Part shown: positions 23,299 to 35,762 of the stretch, in pieces
How the letters are laid out: every line of letters begins with the position of its first letter
Position numbering within the stretch: the stretch's first letter is position 1
The notes under the pieces: generated by a model
What the model saw: only the letters and a program-made list of their open reading frames with translations
What the model was told of the DNA's origin: nothing
Database searches by the model: none
Origin: Psilocybe azurescens
Taxonomy: Eukaryota > Basidiomycota > Agaricomycetes > Agaricales > Agrocybaceae
Direction: 5' to 3'
Assembly (NCBI GenBank): GCA_023853785.1
Contig: JAJIRX010000181.1
Coordinates: 186,001 to 250,000, forward strand
DNA length: 64,000 bases
Made by a program: the position numbers and the translations under genes

Positions 23299-26200
23299 TC
23301 ATCGCAGAAGATCCAAACGTTGGTCGTTTGATGGATATCGGTATGCAACAAATTCTGCGTCCTGTTGAACAAGCTCTTCAAGGGCTTTTCGAGAGGTCAC
23401 GGACATCCGCAAGTTGGGATTAGTCGGGCCAGAACTGAAAGCACTGTGTCGCGATGTCGAGGTTGCATATCCCGCATTTGTCAATTCATCTTGATTGTCG
23501 TAGGATGAGTGCCCCATGGACGGGAATTGATGATGTATGTTTTCTTGCAACATTTCTGGTTCGCGTTTATCCTGTTTCTTTCCGAGGAAGGAAGAAAGGC
23601 CAAATTTGCTCTTCCGTTTGGTAGACGCAGGGGGAGATGTTTTCCTTTGTGGATGTTCCTTGACGTGTTCCAGCCTTCCTAATGATCGCTGCGAATAACC
23701 AAATTCATCGTAACGGGGACCAAATGAGCGATGAGGATCAAAGTCGACGGGTTTACTGGTAGGCATGGTTTGCAAGTTTGGTCTCGAAGACGTTCCTCCA
23801 AAGGATTGTCGTCTACCGTCGCCAGACCTGAAAGGTGCTTGAGGAGGTAAAAAATCATGAGCTGGTCCTGAGCCTGGTGGTAGGGTACGAGGATCGTAGG
23901 TGTAAAGTGTACGTGGCCTAAGATCAGAAGGGAGTATGCGAGCTGGTTGCTCGTTGGGAGGAAGAGGGGTAGCGACTTTTCTCTCGACATTACTGAAGGC
24001 GGCCGAATTGAATTATTTTGACCGTTCGTGGTGCCAGAAGTAGAAGCTGGGAGGGGCACACTCGGTGCACTGGGAGTGCGACGCAATTCCATGTCCGAAG
24101 CCATTGAATGAACGGACATTTGGGTCATACTGGCCATTTTGTTGGGTACATCTTCTATTCCGTACTTTTGTTCGTTAGAGTCAGGATCATTGCCGCTGCG
24201 ACCATCAGCAACTTCTATATCAGCGCCGAATGTACGCAATGAGACTGGGGAGGGCAACAAGCTTGACGGAGCAGTGGGTGGGGACATACCAGGAGACGGC
24301 GATCCAAATTTGGGCGAGACAACGGAAGGTAGAGAAGGTGTAGAAGCATGACGTATACCTCCGGAATGAAGATCAGCGGGCCCTCTGTCCACAAGATAGG
24401 ATAGGGGTGGCGGAGGTGCTAGAGGTAAGTCATCCTCTTGGCCTTCATTCCTAGAGATTAAATTTTGCTGATGAGAACCTTCGTTTTTCCCAGTGACAAT
24501 TCGCCAGATTTTTGCCAATCCGCCTTTCTTCTTTTTGATTTTTTCGTCTTGAAGCGTTTGAGAAAGGTTTGTGTCCTCAAGGTCTGTGGGCGCCCAAATC
24601 TTACTACGCCTAGGCGTGTTGAGATCGATCGGGGAAGACGTCAGTGGACGAGAGCCATATCTCTGAGTCTCACGTTGCAGAGCAACACTGCAAAAAAAAT
24701 AATTAGGATCTTTACATATAAATAGAATGAATAATCGCGCACTGCATATCAACCATGCTGCCCGACATACCAGAAGGAGCAAGACTATCTTGACTTCTCC
24801 ATCCAGCACTAAGATTTTTCATGCCAAAGAATCGTGTTCTACGAGGAGACGATGAACCCATGCTATGAACATCGGAGAAGGACGCCGTCGAGTACGCGCG
24901 CGGGAGATCCGGCCGATCGAGAGGTGCAGTTAGGACACTTGTAGGGCGCGCTGAACTCGAGTTTGAATATCTTGAATAGGGCTTCAGGCCACTTTCAGCA
25001 GCAAGAGGGCCATTGCTCTGACCAGAAATAATAGATGTCACATCCATCACGGACCCTCGAGAAGATTTTCGCGCCCGTTTTTCTTCACGTTTCTTACGAT
25101 CTCGAGCCTCTTTTTCCTCCTTTCGAACGTCGACATGTTCCACAATCATCCCGTTTTCTAGTAACGTGATTTCACGAGAATGTGAACGCACATGGCTTTG
25201 AGGTTGGTTGGGAGTGTTAGGCGACAAAGGAGGTTTGATCCGTACTCCTCCAACATCATCAGCGGGGGACGAGCTGCTGCCCATATCGTACGCAGAACGA
25301 CGGAGCTGAGAATATGCATCTCTCATGCGATTGTCCAGTTGCTTTGCCTCTTGCATAGCACGAGCATGGGCAACAGCCTCGGCTTCCAAAAGCTTCCGTT
25401 GAGATTTGACGTATGTATTTAACGTTTGGTGTCGTGATGCGGGTTCACGAGGATTCTAATAGAATAGCTTAGCGCGCTGTGTGCAAGCAGGTGAACGATA
25501 CATACGATACTGAGCCAATGTTTAACATTTTGCTCTGTCAGACGGCCCCCTTTGATTCTAGGTCTAGTAGGATTGTCAACCACAATGCCATTTGCCTCCT
25601 CCTCTAATTCTCTTGCTTTAAGATCCTCAAACAAAACGTCACTAGCCCTCTCCCACGCCCCTGGCGAGGTGACATCTACGTCGGCCATGTCCTGATCACG
25701 CATGGCGCATTCCACACAGATTTCCTCTTGCGGAGGCATGATTGGCGTATAAACCGTCTGCATTGGATTGAGTGCGTTGGGTTGGTTAACGTAGATGGGT
25801 TGTTGTGCAGATGCACGATGATTAGGGGCCAAAGGCGGAACATACGTTGGTGAAGCCGACAGAGGCATTATCGGGGGAAACTGAGTGGAAGAGTTCGGAC
25901 CAGGAGACGAAGTCAAAGGCGACGAAGATTTCCGAATAGTCGACGGAGGGTTCGGGGATATTCGCCCTTCTGGGGAAGCACCTCGTCGCTGATCCTGTAG
26001 TGTTGGCTGACTACGACCGACGATTGTATCTGACACAGCTTCGGTACCTGTTGGTTTTGTTTCGTTGGTTCCCTTGGATTGGGGGCGTTTATCGTTATCG
26101 TCCAAGCTGTAACGCTCGATGACTCGACGAGCGGCTCCAGAAGGGAGTGCATATGAAAGTGAAGCACGTGGAGGTTCTTGAGAAGGTTCTGAGTAGGAAA

Positions 26201-26543
26201 TGACAGCCTCTGGAGAGAGACCATCCTGTCGCGACGAAGGCCTCAGTATATATCGCGATTCAGCCTGCCTACGTTGCTCCGTCACAGATGCTCCCCCTGA
26301 CAGCGACCTTGTCGAATCATATTCAGTGTATTCGAACTGTTGCCCTTCAGCGTTGGTATTGGGTTGCAGTTCCCGAGAACGTTCAGCGGACAGTGAAGCA
26401 GAAACAGTTGGTTGGGGAGACTTAGGTTGAGAAGAAATGGTTGGATATCGAGTGTCTCCATAGTCGAATTCGCTCATAATTACGCGTGGATATAAAGAGT
26501 TTGCGCCTGCATCGTTCCTCGAGGGGTGGAGAGTAGCTGCCAT
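23299..26543 (-). CDS. Large Ser/Pro-rich low-complexity protein, conserved but uncharacterised
   Basis: From MAATLHPSRNDAGANSLYPR the first exon runs over 1 kb of Ser/Pro/Gln-rich sequence. It includes a CxxC segment (EEICVECAMRDQDMADVDV) and TEQNVKHWLSI. Exon 2 has a charged helix (RKLLEAEAVAHARAMQEAKQ) and a Lys/Arg/Glu-rich stretch (KEEKEARDRKKREEKRAR). Exon 3 continues with KKKKGGLAKIWRIVTGKNEG and Ser/Pro repeats. The end is more ordered: SRKALEELVQQDAEFVAYRY then PSNDQRLDLLR. The frame breaks once at a 4-T run (+ strand, 23977-23980); one extra base links the long third exon to the last part. Nothing enzymatic is visible. The CxxC, the helix and the C-terminal motif are the parts most likely to be conserved. 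A scaffold or cell-cortex role is only a guess. Confidence 0.75.
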
Positions 26544-26912
26544 GAGTTAAGAAAGAAAGAGAGTGGAGAAATCCTGGAAATACAGCGTTCACCGTGTCAG
26601 GTATAAATGATCGATGAACAGATGAACAAAGAAAACAGCCAATTAACCAGCCACCGGGGAGGTGAAGCTTGAGATGGATTGACTTGGGAGCTTGACGCTA
26701 TACACTAGCGACGAGGAGTTGGTTGTCCGGTCGGTGTTGGCTGGGGTAAAGCCAAGGTTGTGAATTATACACATTCAGTCAAGTGCGATTCCTTGCCTTT
26801 CGGCAAATGCCGCCTTATGGACTTCTTATATTAACGCAACATTCTACTGGAACTAGAAACTAGGAAGCCGTAGCAACAAACATATATCTTATTAACCTCT
26901 AATACACGGCAT
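26544..26912. other. Spacer between two minus-strand genes
   Basis: This holds the promoter/5' UTR of the Ser/Pro-rich gene and the 3' UTR of NDUFS7. No ORF is supported. Confidence 0.5.
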
Positions 26913-27993
26913 TTACTTACGATACCTGGAAGCACCATAATATAAGGGTATTGACGGCGATTTTAATGCTTTGCGGACTTACCAGAGCACTCCCTGCCGG
27001 CTTCTCCTCATTTTGCGTTGTAATTGTAGCATTCCATAAAGGAGCGCTTCCGCCGTCGGAGGGCATCCGGGCACATAGATATCCACCGGCACAATACCTA
27101 TAATAATGTTAATTTATAAAGGTCTGCCCACTGAGCACCGAGAAATGGGACATACGATCACATCCACGAACAACCGAATAAGAATAATGGTAGTAACCAC
27201 CGCCATTGGCACATGAGCCCATGGAAATAACCCAGCCTTCGAAAGCAACTGTCAGTGGGCAGATATAAATGAAAAACGTGAACGTACGAGGCTCTGGCAT
27301 CTGATCATACACTTTTCGCAAGGCAGGTGCCATTTTATTGGTGAGTGTTCCTGCGACAATCATGATGTCGCTCTGTCGGGGACTGGCTCTGAATACGACG
27401 CCCAACCTGTCCTGATCATAGCGAGCAGCAGCCATATGCATCATCTCCACAGCGCAACAGGCCAAGCCTAGGGATTTTACACAAGTTTCAGCGGGTACTA
27501 GAAAGGACTGGCAATGAATGTCAAGACGCACCGAAAGTCATGGGCCACATAGAACCCTGTCTAGCCCAGTTGGTCACCTTGTCCAAGGTTGATAATACAT
27601 ATTCTGTCAAAGCATGAGGACACACTAAGTGCAATGGCGTACGCAGCAACTTTACCGGCTTTGTTCTGAGGTGTTTCCAAACTGAGCTGCATAGAACCCT
27701 GTTGAGCCAATCTGGGTGCGGGTTCCCTACTCGGTTCGGCAGCAACAGATGCCTGCTGTTGTTCAGCTTGGTTCAAAGGCCTCGATGTATGCAGCGAACG
27801 ATAAGCTAAATTGCATGGTCAGTGAGACGGTGCGTTGTGCGGCGAAATTCGTAAAGTACTGACCCGTCGGGCCCACCTGGGACGGAAAGGCAGCTCGACG
27901 GCCTGCACTTGAGACTGCAACCCTATATGAGCGATGTAAAACGATGGGATGTAGGAAACTAAACTGACTTGCTGATTTAAATATGAGGGACAT
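26913..27993 (-). CDS. NDUFS7: Mitochondrial complex I PSST subunit (NDUFS7/NuoB)
   Basis: The short first exon MSLIFKSA joins to [18 protein letters not shown] and then [17 protein letters not shown], a basic mitochondrial presequence. The core reads [20 protein letters not shown], then [20 protein letters not shown] with the CC pair, [40 protein letters not shown] and the [19 protein letters not shown] segment. The four cysteines that bind cluster N2 are all present. The end, WYRK, is conserved and is completed by a final 57-nt intron. The subunit passes electrons from the iron-sulfur chain to ubiquinone at the inner membrane. Six or more introns split the gene. Promoter motifs lie just upstream (separate entry). 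Confidence 0.93.
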
Positions 27994-28054
27994 GACGGGA
28001 GAGGTATGAGTACGTCGGGCTCGTGGTTGCACTTAAGGAAACCCGATCTTCACG

Positions 28055-28075
28055 ATTGGCTGAAGATCACGTGAT
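28055..28075. promoter_or_regulatory. Inverted CCAAT box and ATCACGTGAT palindrome upstream of NDUFS7
   Basis: ATTGG (28055-28059, a CCAAT box on the gene strand) and the perfect 10-bp palindrome ATCACGTGAT (28066-28075) lie 60-85 bp upstream of the NDUFS7 start codon. CACGTG is the core of bHLH (Cbf1/USF-like) sites, and CCAAT is bound by the HAP complex, which drives respiratory genes in fungi. The role is inferred from position and motif. Confidence 0.5.
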
Positions 28076-28410
28076 AGGTCTCAACAACACCAACACTACG
28101 GTCCACCGGCAGTAATTCACTGAGGACTACAAATTTCAGACTAAACGCTTAGCGAAGATCTTTATGGAGACGAAAAGTTGTATAATATCTAGTAGAATTA
28201 AATTAGATTTACAGATCTAGTAGTAGGCTATAATATACATTACAAAAATGCTTGAACAACGAATGATGAAAAACGTGAAAAATGTCGAAAAAATGTATGA
28301 TACGTCCAATATGGTTCCGAAAAATGTCGAAAGATGCTATGAAAATGGAAAGGTTTGAATCGAGAAAGAAAAAAAAGAAATGCGACTGAGTGTCAAGTGG
28401 ATGTATATTC

Positions 28411-30085
28411 TCAGACAAATGAATGTTGCAACCAGGGGTGGGCTTTAATTTGAGAGATATTGGCACGGCTTTCGGGGTTCGGATCGAGACATTTGCGCAT
28501 GAGATCCATTGCTTCGTCCGGTATTTTGCCTACCACCTTCTCAGATAGGAAGATTCGACCATCGGCTGCATCACGAGCGGTGGGAAATGGAGATACACCG
28601 GCAAGGAGGTACGATAGTAAGATGCCCAAGGTCCATATTTCGGCAGGTGCAGCTTGATAATCCTTCTTGAGGAGGATTTCAGAGGATGCGTATGCCGCTG
28701 TTCCACAAAATGTCTGGTAATAAGGCCGTGGTTTAACAGGGTCAAAAGCGATAGCGCTGCCAAAGTCGATGAGTTTAACCTAAAAAGGCAAATGAGATAC
28801 TCGATAAAATGTACGAAGTGATGGTTAAAGGCATACCTTAAGATTTTTGTCGATAACAAGGTTCTCGTCCTTTATATCGCGATGTACAATATCGTGATCA
28901 TGAAGATATTGAACAGCGTCAATCACCTGGGAAAAAACGAAACGAGCTTGAGATTCGTTTAATTTCTTATGTTCCGACTGTTCGATACACTCAAAGAGGT
29001 CATGAGAAGGTCGACGGGTAAACTGTGGTCGGTCATTGTTTTGAAAAATCGAAAGTTGAGAATGAAGAAGCTTAGAAATAGTGCCATTGGAAACACAGGG
29101 GCGATCTTCTTCAGGACCACCGAAATCTGGCTGAAGACCAGCGAACATGCGGGGTGGGGTATTCGGTTCAGAGGCTGGTAGAGACGACTCCGAAGAGGAT
29201 GGCGACAGAAAAGGAGTGGGCATGGCGGAAGATGGACGAGAAGTGATAAAATGGCATGGGGGCTGAGCGTCTAATTTATGATCCTTGTGCCAAGGCGAAC
29301 CATGTAATTCCTGAACCTATTTCAAAGAGCTAACGTTAACACCCATCCCTTATAATATAAGAAAGAGTGAGACATACTAAGTAGTAGTAGCGGTCATCTT
29401 CAAAGACGGCTAAACACTTGACAATATTCGGATGATTGATACGGGTGAGTATCATGACCTCAGTGGGCACTTTTCCGGAAATGGGGTCTTTCGTCCATGC
29501 ATATTCAGGAACCTTGTCCTTGATGATGAATTTGACGGCGACTTCATCACCTTCTAGACGACGATAGGCAGTCATAACAAAACCATAACCGCCTGAGCCA
29601 AGTTCGTCTTCTAGTTGATATTTGTGTACAAAATCGAAGTCGAGGCTATGGCCTCGAGGAAACTGCGCGGAATACAGGCAAGCGTCTGTGTTGTAATCGA
29701 CACGAGGCGAGATGTTATCGACCCCATGACCTAGCTGGAGACGCAATTGATTTTCTTCGAAATTGGTGAAGTCGCTCTGGATTGTTTCTGGACACGATGG
29801 AAAGAAAGACCCTGCTTTCAATTCCGAATGCTGCTCAAGCATTGGCGGAGTAGGCGGTAAGGTTTTAGCGGATCGCGGGGTAGCGGGGAATGACGCCATG
29901 CAAAAGCGATCCGATACTGCACGTTGTCTTCGACTGGGGTCGATATTCCTAGATATGCAGATATTTTTCTCTGAAATAAGACCACAGGTGTTACTGCGCT
30001 GAGGTTTGCTGGGGGGGTGAAATGCCAGCAAGGAAAGGGCGGTGGACGAGTGCCGAGAAGAGGAGGGGTGGTTTTGAAGTAACAT
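28411..30085 (-). CDS. Protein kinase, CAMK group, PAS-kinase-like catalytic domain
   Basis: A Ser/Pro-rich N-terminus of about 130 residues precedes the kinase domain at FVHKYQLEDELGSGGYGFVM (Gly loop). Then come VAVKFIIKDK (catalytic Lys), PTEVMILTRINHPNIVKCLA, HDHDIVHRDIKDENLVI (catalytic loop), LIDFGSAIAF (DFG), TFCGTAAYASSEIL and WTLGILLSYLLAGVSPF, ending AHPWLQHSFV. Between strands 4-5 and the helix of the C-lobe there is a long insertion rich in Ser/Pro (FLSPSSSESSLPASEPNTPP). HRDIKDEN with IDFGSA and the YYYLV segment resemble fungal PAS kinases (PSK1/2), but no PAS domain is readable. The activation segment has SS where PSK-type kinases have AP in 'APE', which is unusual. The true start could be MASFPATPRSAKTLPPTPP, 62 codons in. 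Confidence 0.85.
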
Positions 30086-30522
30086 GAAAAAAGTGAAACA
30101 CGGCGAGCCGCGTTATTCTAAGATTCTAAGCAGAGACAATCTAGCAGTCTAACAGAAAAAGAAGAAAAAAGGAAAAAAAGGGACTGGAGTCGTGTATGGG
30201 CGGAACAGAGCACATGCCAACCCTGTGAATTCAACGATCAGCGGAACGGGGTTTCGGAATGGACCTACTTTAGGAAGACCTGTCTGTCTAAATACAGAAC
30301 GGATGTATCTCGGATGCATTAGGGGCGCTTTTCTCCTAATTTCCTAGCTTTCCACAACCAACTAGATCCAACTCCTCTACAACCCTACGGCTACGGCTAC
30401 GGCCTCCTCATAAGTATGGCCCGCCGAAAGACATTTACAGTATCACGGCCACGGCCACGGTCAACAATTTTCAACAACTACCTCCCATTCGCAATCTACT
30501 ACCTAGGTCTGCCCAGGTCCCA
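30086..30522. other. Intergenic region with GGCTAC and GGCCAC short repeats
   Basis: This lies between the kinase start and the MAG1 stop. It has short tandem runs (ctacggctacggctacgg near 30382 and cggccacggccacgg near 30446). No gene seen. Confidence 0.5.
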
Positions 30523-32253
30523 CTAGTCAGCCAACGACCACATATAATATACACCTGGCGAGTTGTCACGGAGAATAATCAATGAGATGTAAGTCCATGT
30601 GTATGATATAGCATCCCACCAAGGCTTCTGTATGGTTTCCAACATTCCGTTAACTCAGTCATCTCCTGCGGAGTTAGAAATGCTCCTCTACACATGACGA
30701 TTAGTATACATATACATGTGTTATTGAGTTCACCCACTTGATTTTTCTTCTTTCCGTCCAATCTTCCTTTCAAGACTCCAACGTCTATTCCAGTTGGCAA
30801 AGGGACCACCGTTCCTCCGATTTTGTTCAGAGCCTTTTTAATAGACGGTGTAAAAGCCGGGGGAATAGAAGGCAGGTCTTCCGCCTTGTATGACATTCCT
30901 AGAAGAACAGAGGACGCGCCTTCCCCTTGTTTTTCCTTAGAAAGGCCATCGCCATCCTTCTCTTTGCTTTTTCTTTTTTGGTGTAACAGCATTACCCACC
31001 TTTTCGGGGAGAGTGAATACGAATGCACAGGAGAGTGCAGGGACAAGAACCACCGGACCATCCCTCGTTGTACCCCTAGATCACCTGGGAAATCAAACTC
31101 GATGAGGAATTCTGATGTTACGAAAACAGCCGCCTTACCCACTGGGAGAATATCGGGACGCCGAAGTGAGAAAATGGCAAACATATCAACTGCAATAAAC
31201 ATTAGCACCAGGCCATTAAATAAGCTTGGAAGCACTACCCGTCCACTTCCATTTGTAATACTTGCTATTAGGATCCTCGTGTAGCTGGCGAGGAAGATTT
31301 GACTCACCCGTCCAATTCCTCTCACTTCAATCAACATCTGCGCAAGTTCTTCATCATTTGCTTCCAAGAGCTTCCGGGTGGAGAGACGGTCATCCGCAAA
31401 TCTCGCGGCAAGATCGCGAACTGAACAATGCAATGTCGTTATGAATGATCGATATTTGAAGCGACTTTGCCGAACATACTATATTCTGCCTTCCGAGCAC
31501 TGAGACCAGCAGTCCTCAGAACGGCTATATCGGTGTTTGCGACTTGATGAGGCGTTGGAAATGATGTTATGTTTCGTCTCCTTCAAAATTGAAATGATTA
31601 ATTGTCACTCGTTTAATGAAAAATGCACGTACTCTTCATCAGAAGGTTTCTCAGGAAGAGACGGGTCGTATAACCTAATAAATTTGTGAGTAATTGAACG
31701 AGCCGCTAGCCAGGAGATCTGTTGTCCTCTGCGAATAATATGATGAAATGGTTCCAATGTAAAATGTCGATTGTCCTCACAAGATTGAAATGGCAAGCGC
31801 ACTATTTTGAATTTATGTGTTAGTACCGTTTTGACAGTTACACGAGGCCACGCATTCGAATCCTACCGAAATGGGTGAACCTGTTCCAGATGTTCAAAAG
31901 GCTTGCATTGCATTTTGACGAATAGTTCTTCAAATCGTTGATCCACTTGAATAAGATGTCGCTTCGCCTCTTCAAAAATCAAATGATAATACAGCTGGAA
32001 CAAAAGACTCTTCAGGCTGAATGCCTGGTCCTGGCACAACAGGGAGGACAGGGAGGACTTGAGTATCAACCACTGGCAACCCATTTGATTCAGACTCTAT
32101 TGGAAGCTCGGATTTCTGGGTTGCATCGGTTGATTTTGCTTTACGCTTGCGCGGTGTCTTCGCTTTCAATTCTGAAGCAGGTAGTTGATCAGCAACGTTG
32201 ATTGCTGCGTCTTTACTTGCTAAGCGAGAGGACGAGCGTCTAATAGCAGGCAT
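30523..32253 (-). CDS. MAG1: DNA-3-methyladenine glycosylase (MAG1/AlkA, HhH-GPD family)
   Basis: MPAIRRSSSRLASKDAAI starts a basic tail with KAKTPRKRKAKS, a likely nuclear signal. The glycosylase domain follows: EAKRHLIQVDQRFEELF, ITHKFIRLYDP, FPTPHQVANTDIAVLRTAGL, ARKAEYIRDLAARFAD, then the helix-hairpin-helix LIEVRGIGR-WTV-DMFAIF, LRRPDILPVG and DLGVQRGMVRWF with the catalytic Asp. The end reads CWKPYRSL-GVYYMWSLAD after a last intron. WT and the first base of V are carried by a 7-nt exon (31245-31239) between introns of 62 and 49 nt. The enzyme removes alkylated purines in base-excision repair. The loop after the catalytic Asp holds a Lys/Glu-rich insertion (KRKSKEKDGDGLSKEKQG). Confidence 0.9.
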
Positions 32254-33501
32254 GATGGACGTTTGGATCAAGAATTGATGGCGGAGGCCTCTAATGACGC
32301 GAATGGTACTTATTTGCAGAATTTTGGGAAATGCTGGAGACAAGTTAAGATTGGGTTGGGAGAGTATGAGTCTAATAAATAGTCCCTTTGTAATCTCTTT
32401 GATGGCCCTGCATATGTATATTATAAACTGAATGACTCATGAGTCATGAATGATGCCACGGAGCTCTCAGAGATGGATACTAAGCGATGAGTAATCTGCT
32501 CAACACAAGACTGCTGTGTTGAATAGACCAAAGTAAACAAGTAAAAACCGTAAAATTGGGAGGTAAATGCGTAGCGTACAGCGGTGTAAATACCTTACTT
32601 ATGTACTTACTTTAAAATACTTAGTATATGAAAGAGATCCCATCGTTTCGTGGCTTGTTCTGTTCCTCTTGAGGAAAACAACACATCGATTTCGGGGCTC
32701 TATTATTGCGGTACTTGGGCCCTCTTCAAAATGACCAAGATTACCTCTTCATCCCATATATATCAGCTAAGAAGCCGTCGTAGCGAAGTGAGACGCAGCT
32801 TGTACACTTTTATGCTAACTAAATAGGCTCTGTAACGGAGAATTAAGTACTTACCAGGGTAGCAAAGTCACGCATAGCTACGACACAGTCCTCAACGTAT
32901 GACCCACTACTTTATACATCGAGTGTCTTCTCAATGAGGTTCATATACTATAGGGGTTTGCAGCCACGATTCCAAGTTATTTATTTCTTCACTCAAAGAA
33001 TCTGGTATTATCGACTACATCGGCACATTTAGTCACAGACCCGCAGGCCACGCCAATCCGAACGTATCACCGCCCCCCAGAGCCCGATGGCGCCATGTCC
33101 ACCCAATAGATGCAACTACGTGCTTCAATCTCGAAATTTGGCCGGTGGTAGTGTACTATCTATGTATACGGGACTACTCGTTCAGGTAGTAATGGTCATG
33201 AATTGATCATAATGGTCGTTACACTCATAGGTAAAGAACAGTGTCGTAACAGGTCGTAATGATCGACGTCTCATAAATTAACGCAATGGCTAGTCATGAA
33301 AAAGATTCAAGAAAGTTAGCCCACCATGGCTACTTGGCGAGTGCTAATTTGGATGCAGAAGACTTTCTCAGGGGAGAGGCAACGGTGTCAAGAACAGAAT
33401 ATATCGGCCCTGGCAGAGTCGACGGAAGCGGTACTTGCGCAGGAGTTGTCACTGCTGGGCTGGTTGTATTGCTGTCGGGCTTACTCGATTGTTCCGGTGG
33501 A
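32254..33501. other. 1.25-kb gene-poor stretch
   Basis: No ORF here has a recognisable domain. The plus-strand ORFs at 33286-33541 lie mostly opposite the end of the next gene. Several short AT-rich stretches and stop codons occur in all frames. It should hold the MAG1 promoter and the 3' end of the next gene; nothing else is supported. Confidence 0.5.
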
Positions 33502-35033
33502 TCAAGAAAGTCCCATGGACGAGGAACCTAGATCACAATGAGCTTCGATTTCAGAAACTATTATGGGAGATGTCTTCACCATCGCAGCGGGCATTATCCT
33601 AGGCGTGTGACATTGAATGAGAGAAAGCATGCATAACACCATCAAAGCACATACCACGTAGCTGCACATACAACACCTCGACCCTCATCTTGCTTTCGGA
33701 TTGCATTGAATTCAAAGTCGACGAATTGAGCGATATATCGAACAAAGGGAAGAATCTCCCGGACTCCATTATTAATAAGTGACAAGGCAGTCAAGAAATT
33801 TATGACAGCTCCAGATATAGATTGGGCATTCTACCATCAAGTCGGCTCGTCAGTGAGAAAAGCGCAGATCCAGAATGATTGTACGTACATCAAGGAATTG
33901 CAACGAAGGCGGTGGAAGGACAATTTCCAATCCCCACCAATCTGTCGTTATTTAGTAGAAGTTTCAGAATAGAGATCGATACTTACAGGTCAAAACCGAC
34001 ATTCGATCCCTTGGAGGATATATCCCTAGACAGGATATTAGCGGGTTTCGACGTTTGCCTTTTCCACTATACCTGAGTGATCAGGGGTGAATGCCTTTCC
34101 AGTTGCATAACCTAACGCCATTAGCTGAGGGGTAATCTGTTTCATTCCCTCAATAACAGTCTCGGCTGTTGGCAGTGCTCCTGCCAATATACCATTGCTG
34201 TCACCTGGTTGACCTAATCCAAAGTCGGGCGAATTGATCAAATTGACTACATGCATGTCGTTGAACATATTCGAAAGTGCGTCGATTGGGGCAGATGCCA
34301 CGTTGGCCATCTCTATGTTCGCAGTAAAAAACCCTCGGGGTCTATCAGACGAAGGAAGTTTGGAAAAATGTAGAAGATGCTCTTCAAGGTCGGTGTGCTC
34401 CAAACAAACCGCATGAATGGGTGGATTGAAGCCAAACCCAGTGACATCGGAAGGTTCGTGGACGGCAGGTAGCTGACGAAGATGTGCAATGACCTTGTTT
34501 GCTGATTTAGGTCTCATGAGCTGCGACTTGATTTTGTTCAGCTGAGGCTTTGCTCTCTCAGTTGTCAGCTTGGGCTCTGCGGTCGTCGGGCCAATAATGA
34601 GCGACCGAACAGCTAAGGCAGATTTACGAGCACGTTTATCATCCTTCGAAAGTTGAACATGTTGAATGCGAACAGAAGCTGCTTGAGTTGCCCGATCTCT
34701 CTTTTCGTGCTCGTGAACAGCAGAGAGAATGGGCTTCGCCTGTACTTGCTCCTTGCGTACGAAAGAGAGAAGCGAGAAGCGACGAATTCTGGGCTCGTTA
34801 AGGTCCGCTTGTCCAGATTTGCCGGCCGTAGCTTTGTCTGCTTGACTGAAGGTAGACGTATCTTTTGGCCGCGCTATCGAACCATCTTGTCGGGAAGTTT
34901 CAGGCTTCACAATGAGAGCCTGTGAGGGTGTAATGGGATTTTTGTTGGCAGATTCCGTTGAACCAAAGGTTCCCTCTGCGACTATTTCAGTTCTTTCAGT
35001 GGCTGAATAAGAGAAATAGCCAAAGACCCCCAT
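33502..35033 (-). CDS. Unknown protein with a disordered N-terminal half
   Basis: The first exon gives about 330 residues from MGVFGYFSYSATERTEIVAE. It is basic and low-complexity at first (KDDKRARKSALAVRSL, KPQLNKIKSQLMRPKS), then more ordered: NPPIHAVCLEHTDLEEHLLH, IDALSNMFNDMHVVNLINSP and MKQITPQLMALGYATGKAFT. Short exons follow: IYPPRDRMSVLT, DWWGLEIVLPPPSLQFLD, then AQSISGAVINFLTALSLINN and VREILPFVRYIAQFVDFEFN, ending EAHCDLGSSSMGLS. The helical C-terminal part may be a small membrane-associated or helical domain. I recognise no family. Exon joins in the 33.9-34.1 kb part are tentative. The start is 360 bp from the LTR element, which sits in its upstream region. Confidence 0.6.
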
Positions 35034-35392
35034 TCTCTAAAGAAGAGATGAGATTAAAGTGACCATTTAGAATAGTGATTTATGCGACTATTTCTTACGT
35101 GGTTTCGAGGAACAAAGAAGTTGTTGAGAAGTCAATATTACTGAGTTCTTGAGCCTGAGGAGTTCTCCAAGCCACGGTGGCTGGCTTAAGAAGGATACGA
35201 CCACAGGCAGAATTGTTCAAGCTAACATAGAGAGCAAGCTCGGAAAGAGCAACGTCCAGTTGGTGCCCAGTCACAATGTGTGGTGAAAGCTAGGTGAGAA
35301 AGCTCTGGCTCAGGGCTCAAGATCATAGCATACCATATACGGGAACGATAATTGATTACGTAGCCTCACGCTGTGACATCATTATACGACCT

Positions 35393-35762
35393 TGTGACAG
35401 TAGTGACTATCGTGACTGCGAGAGTATCGATAGCTTCGTACTGACACACGGAATGTATATGGTAGTGAGGCTTAAGCACTGAATAGACAGGTATAAATGC
35501 TAGTTATTCACTGGGGGATTGTATCTAGAACATGGCCTGTATTTATACTGTAGAATAGAGTCCTAAGACTATGTAAAAAGGGTCTAGATAAAAGAGGTAA
35601 TATTCAGGGTTATTGGTAAGGAATGGTTTCAGATGAAAAAGGTATAGTAAAGAATGGAGAGGGATAACTCGTGTATAGGTCGACGGAATGGAATGAAGTC
35701 GAAATAAAAGATAAGATAAAGAAAAGATAATCAACGTGTGAGAAGTGTACCGGATCGTCACA
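35393..35762 (-). repeat. 3' LTR
   Basis: This 370-bp LTR is at the 3' end of the element relative to gag. It matches the other copy by eye throughout, apart from one extra A in a run (35574-35578 region). Such identity points to a recent insertion. Confidence 0.95.

Noticed and set aside
31845..31870. tRNA B-box-like sequence (cattcgaatcctacc)
   Set aside because: There is no A box or cloverleaf upstream, and it falls within the MAG1 gene.
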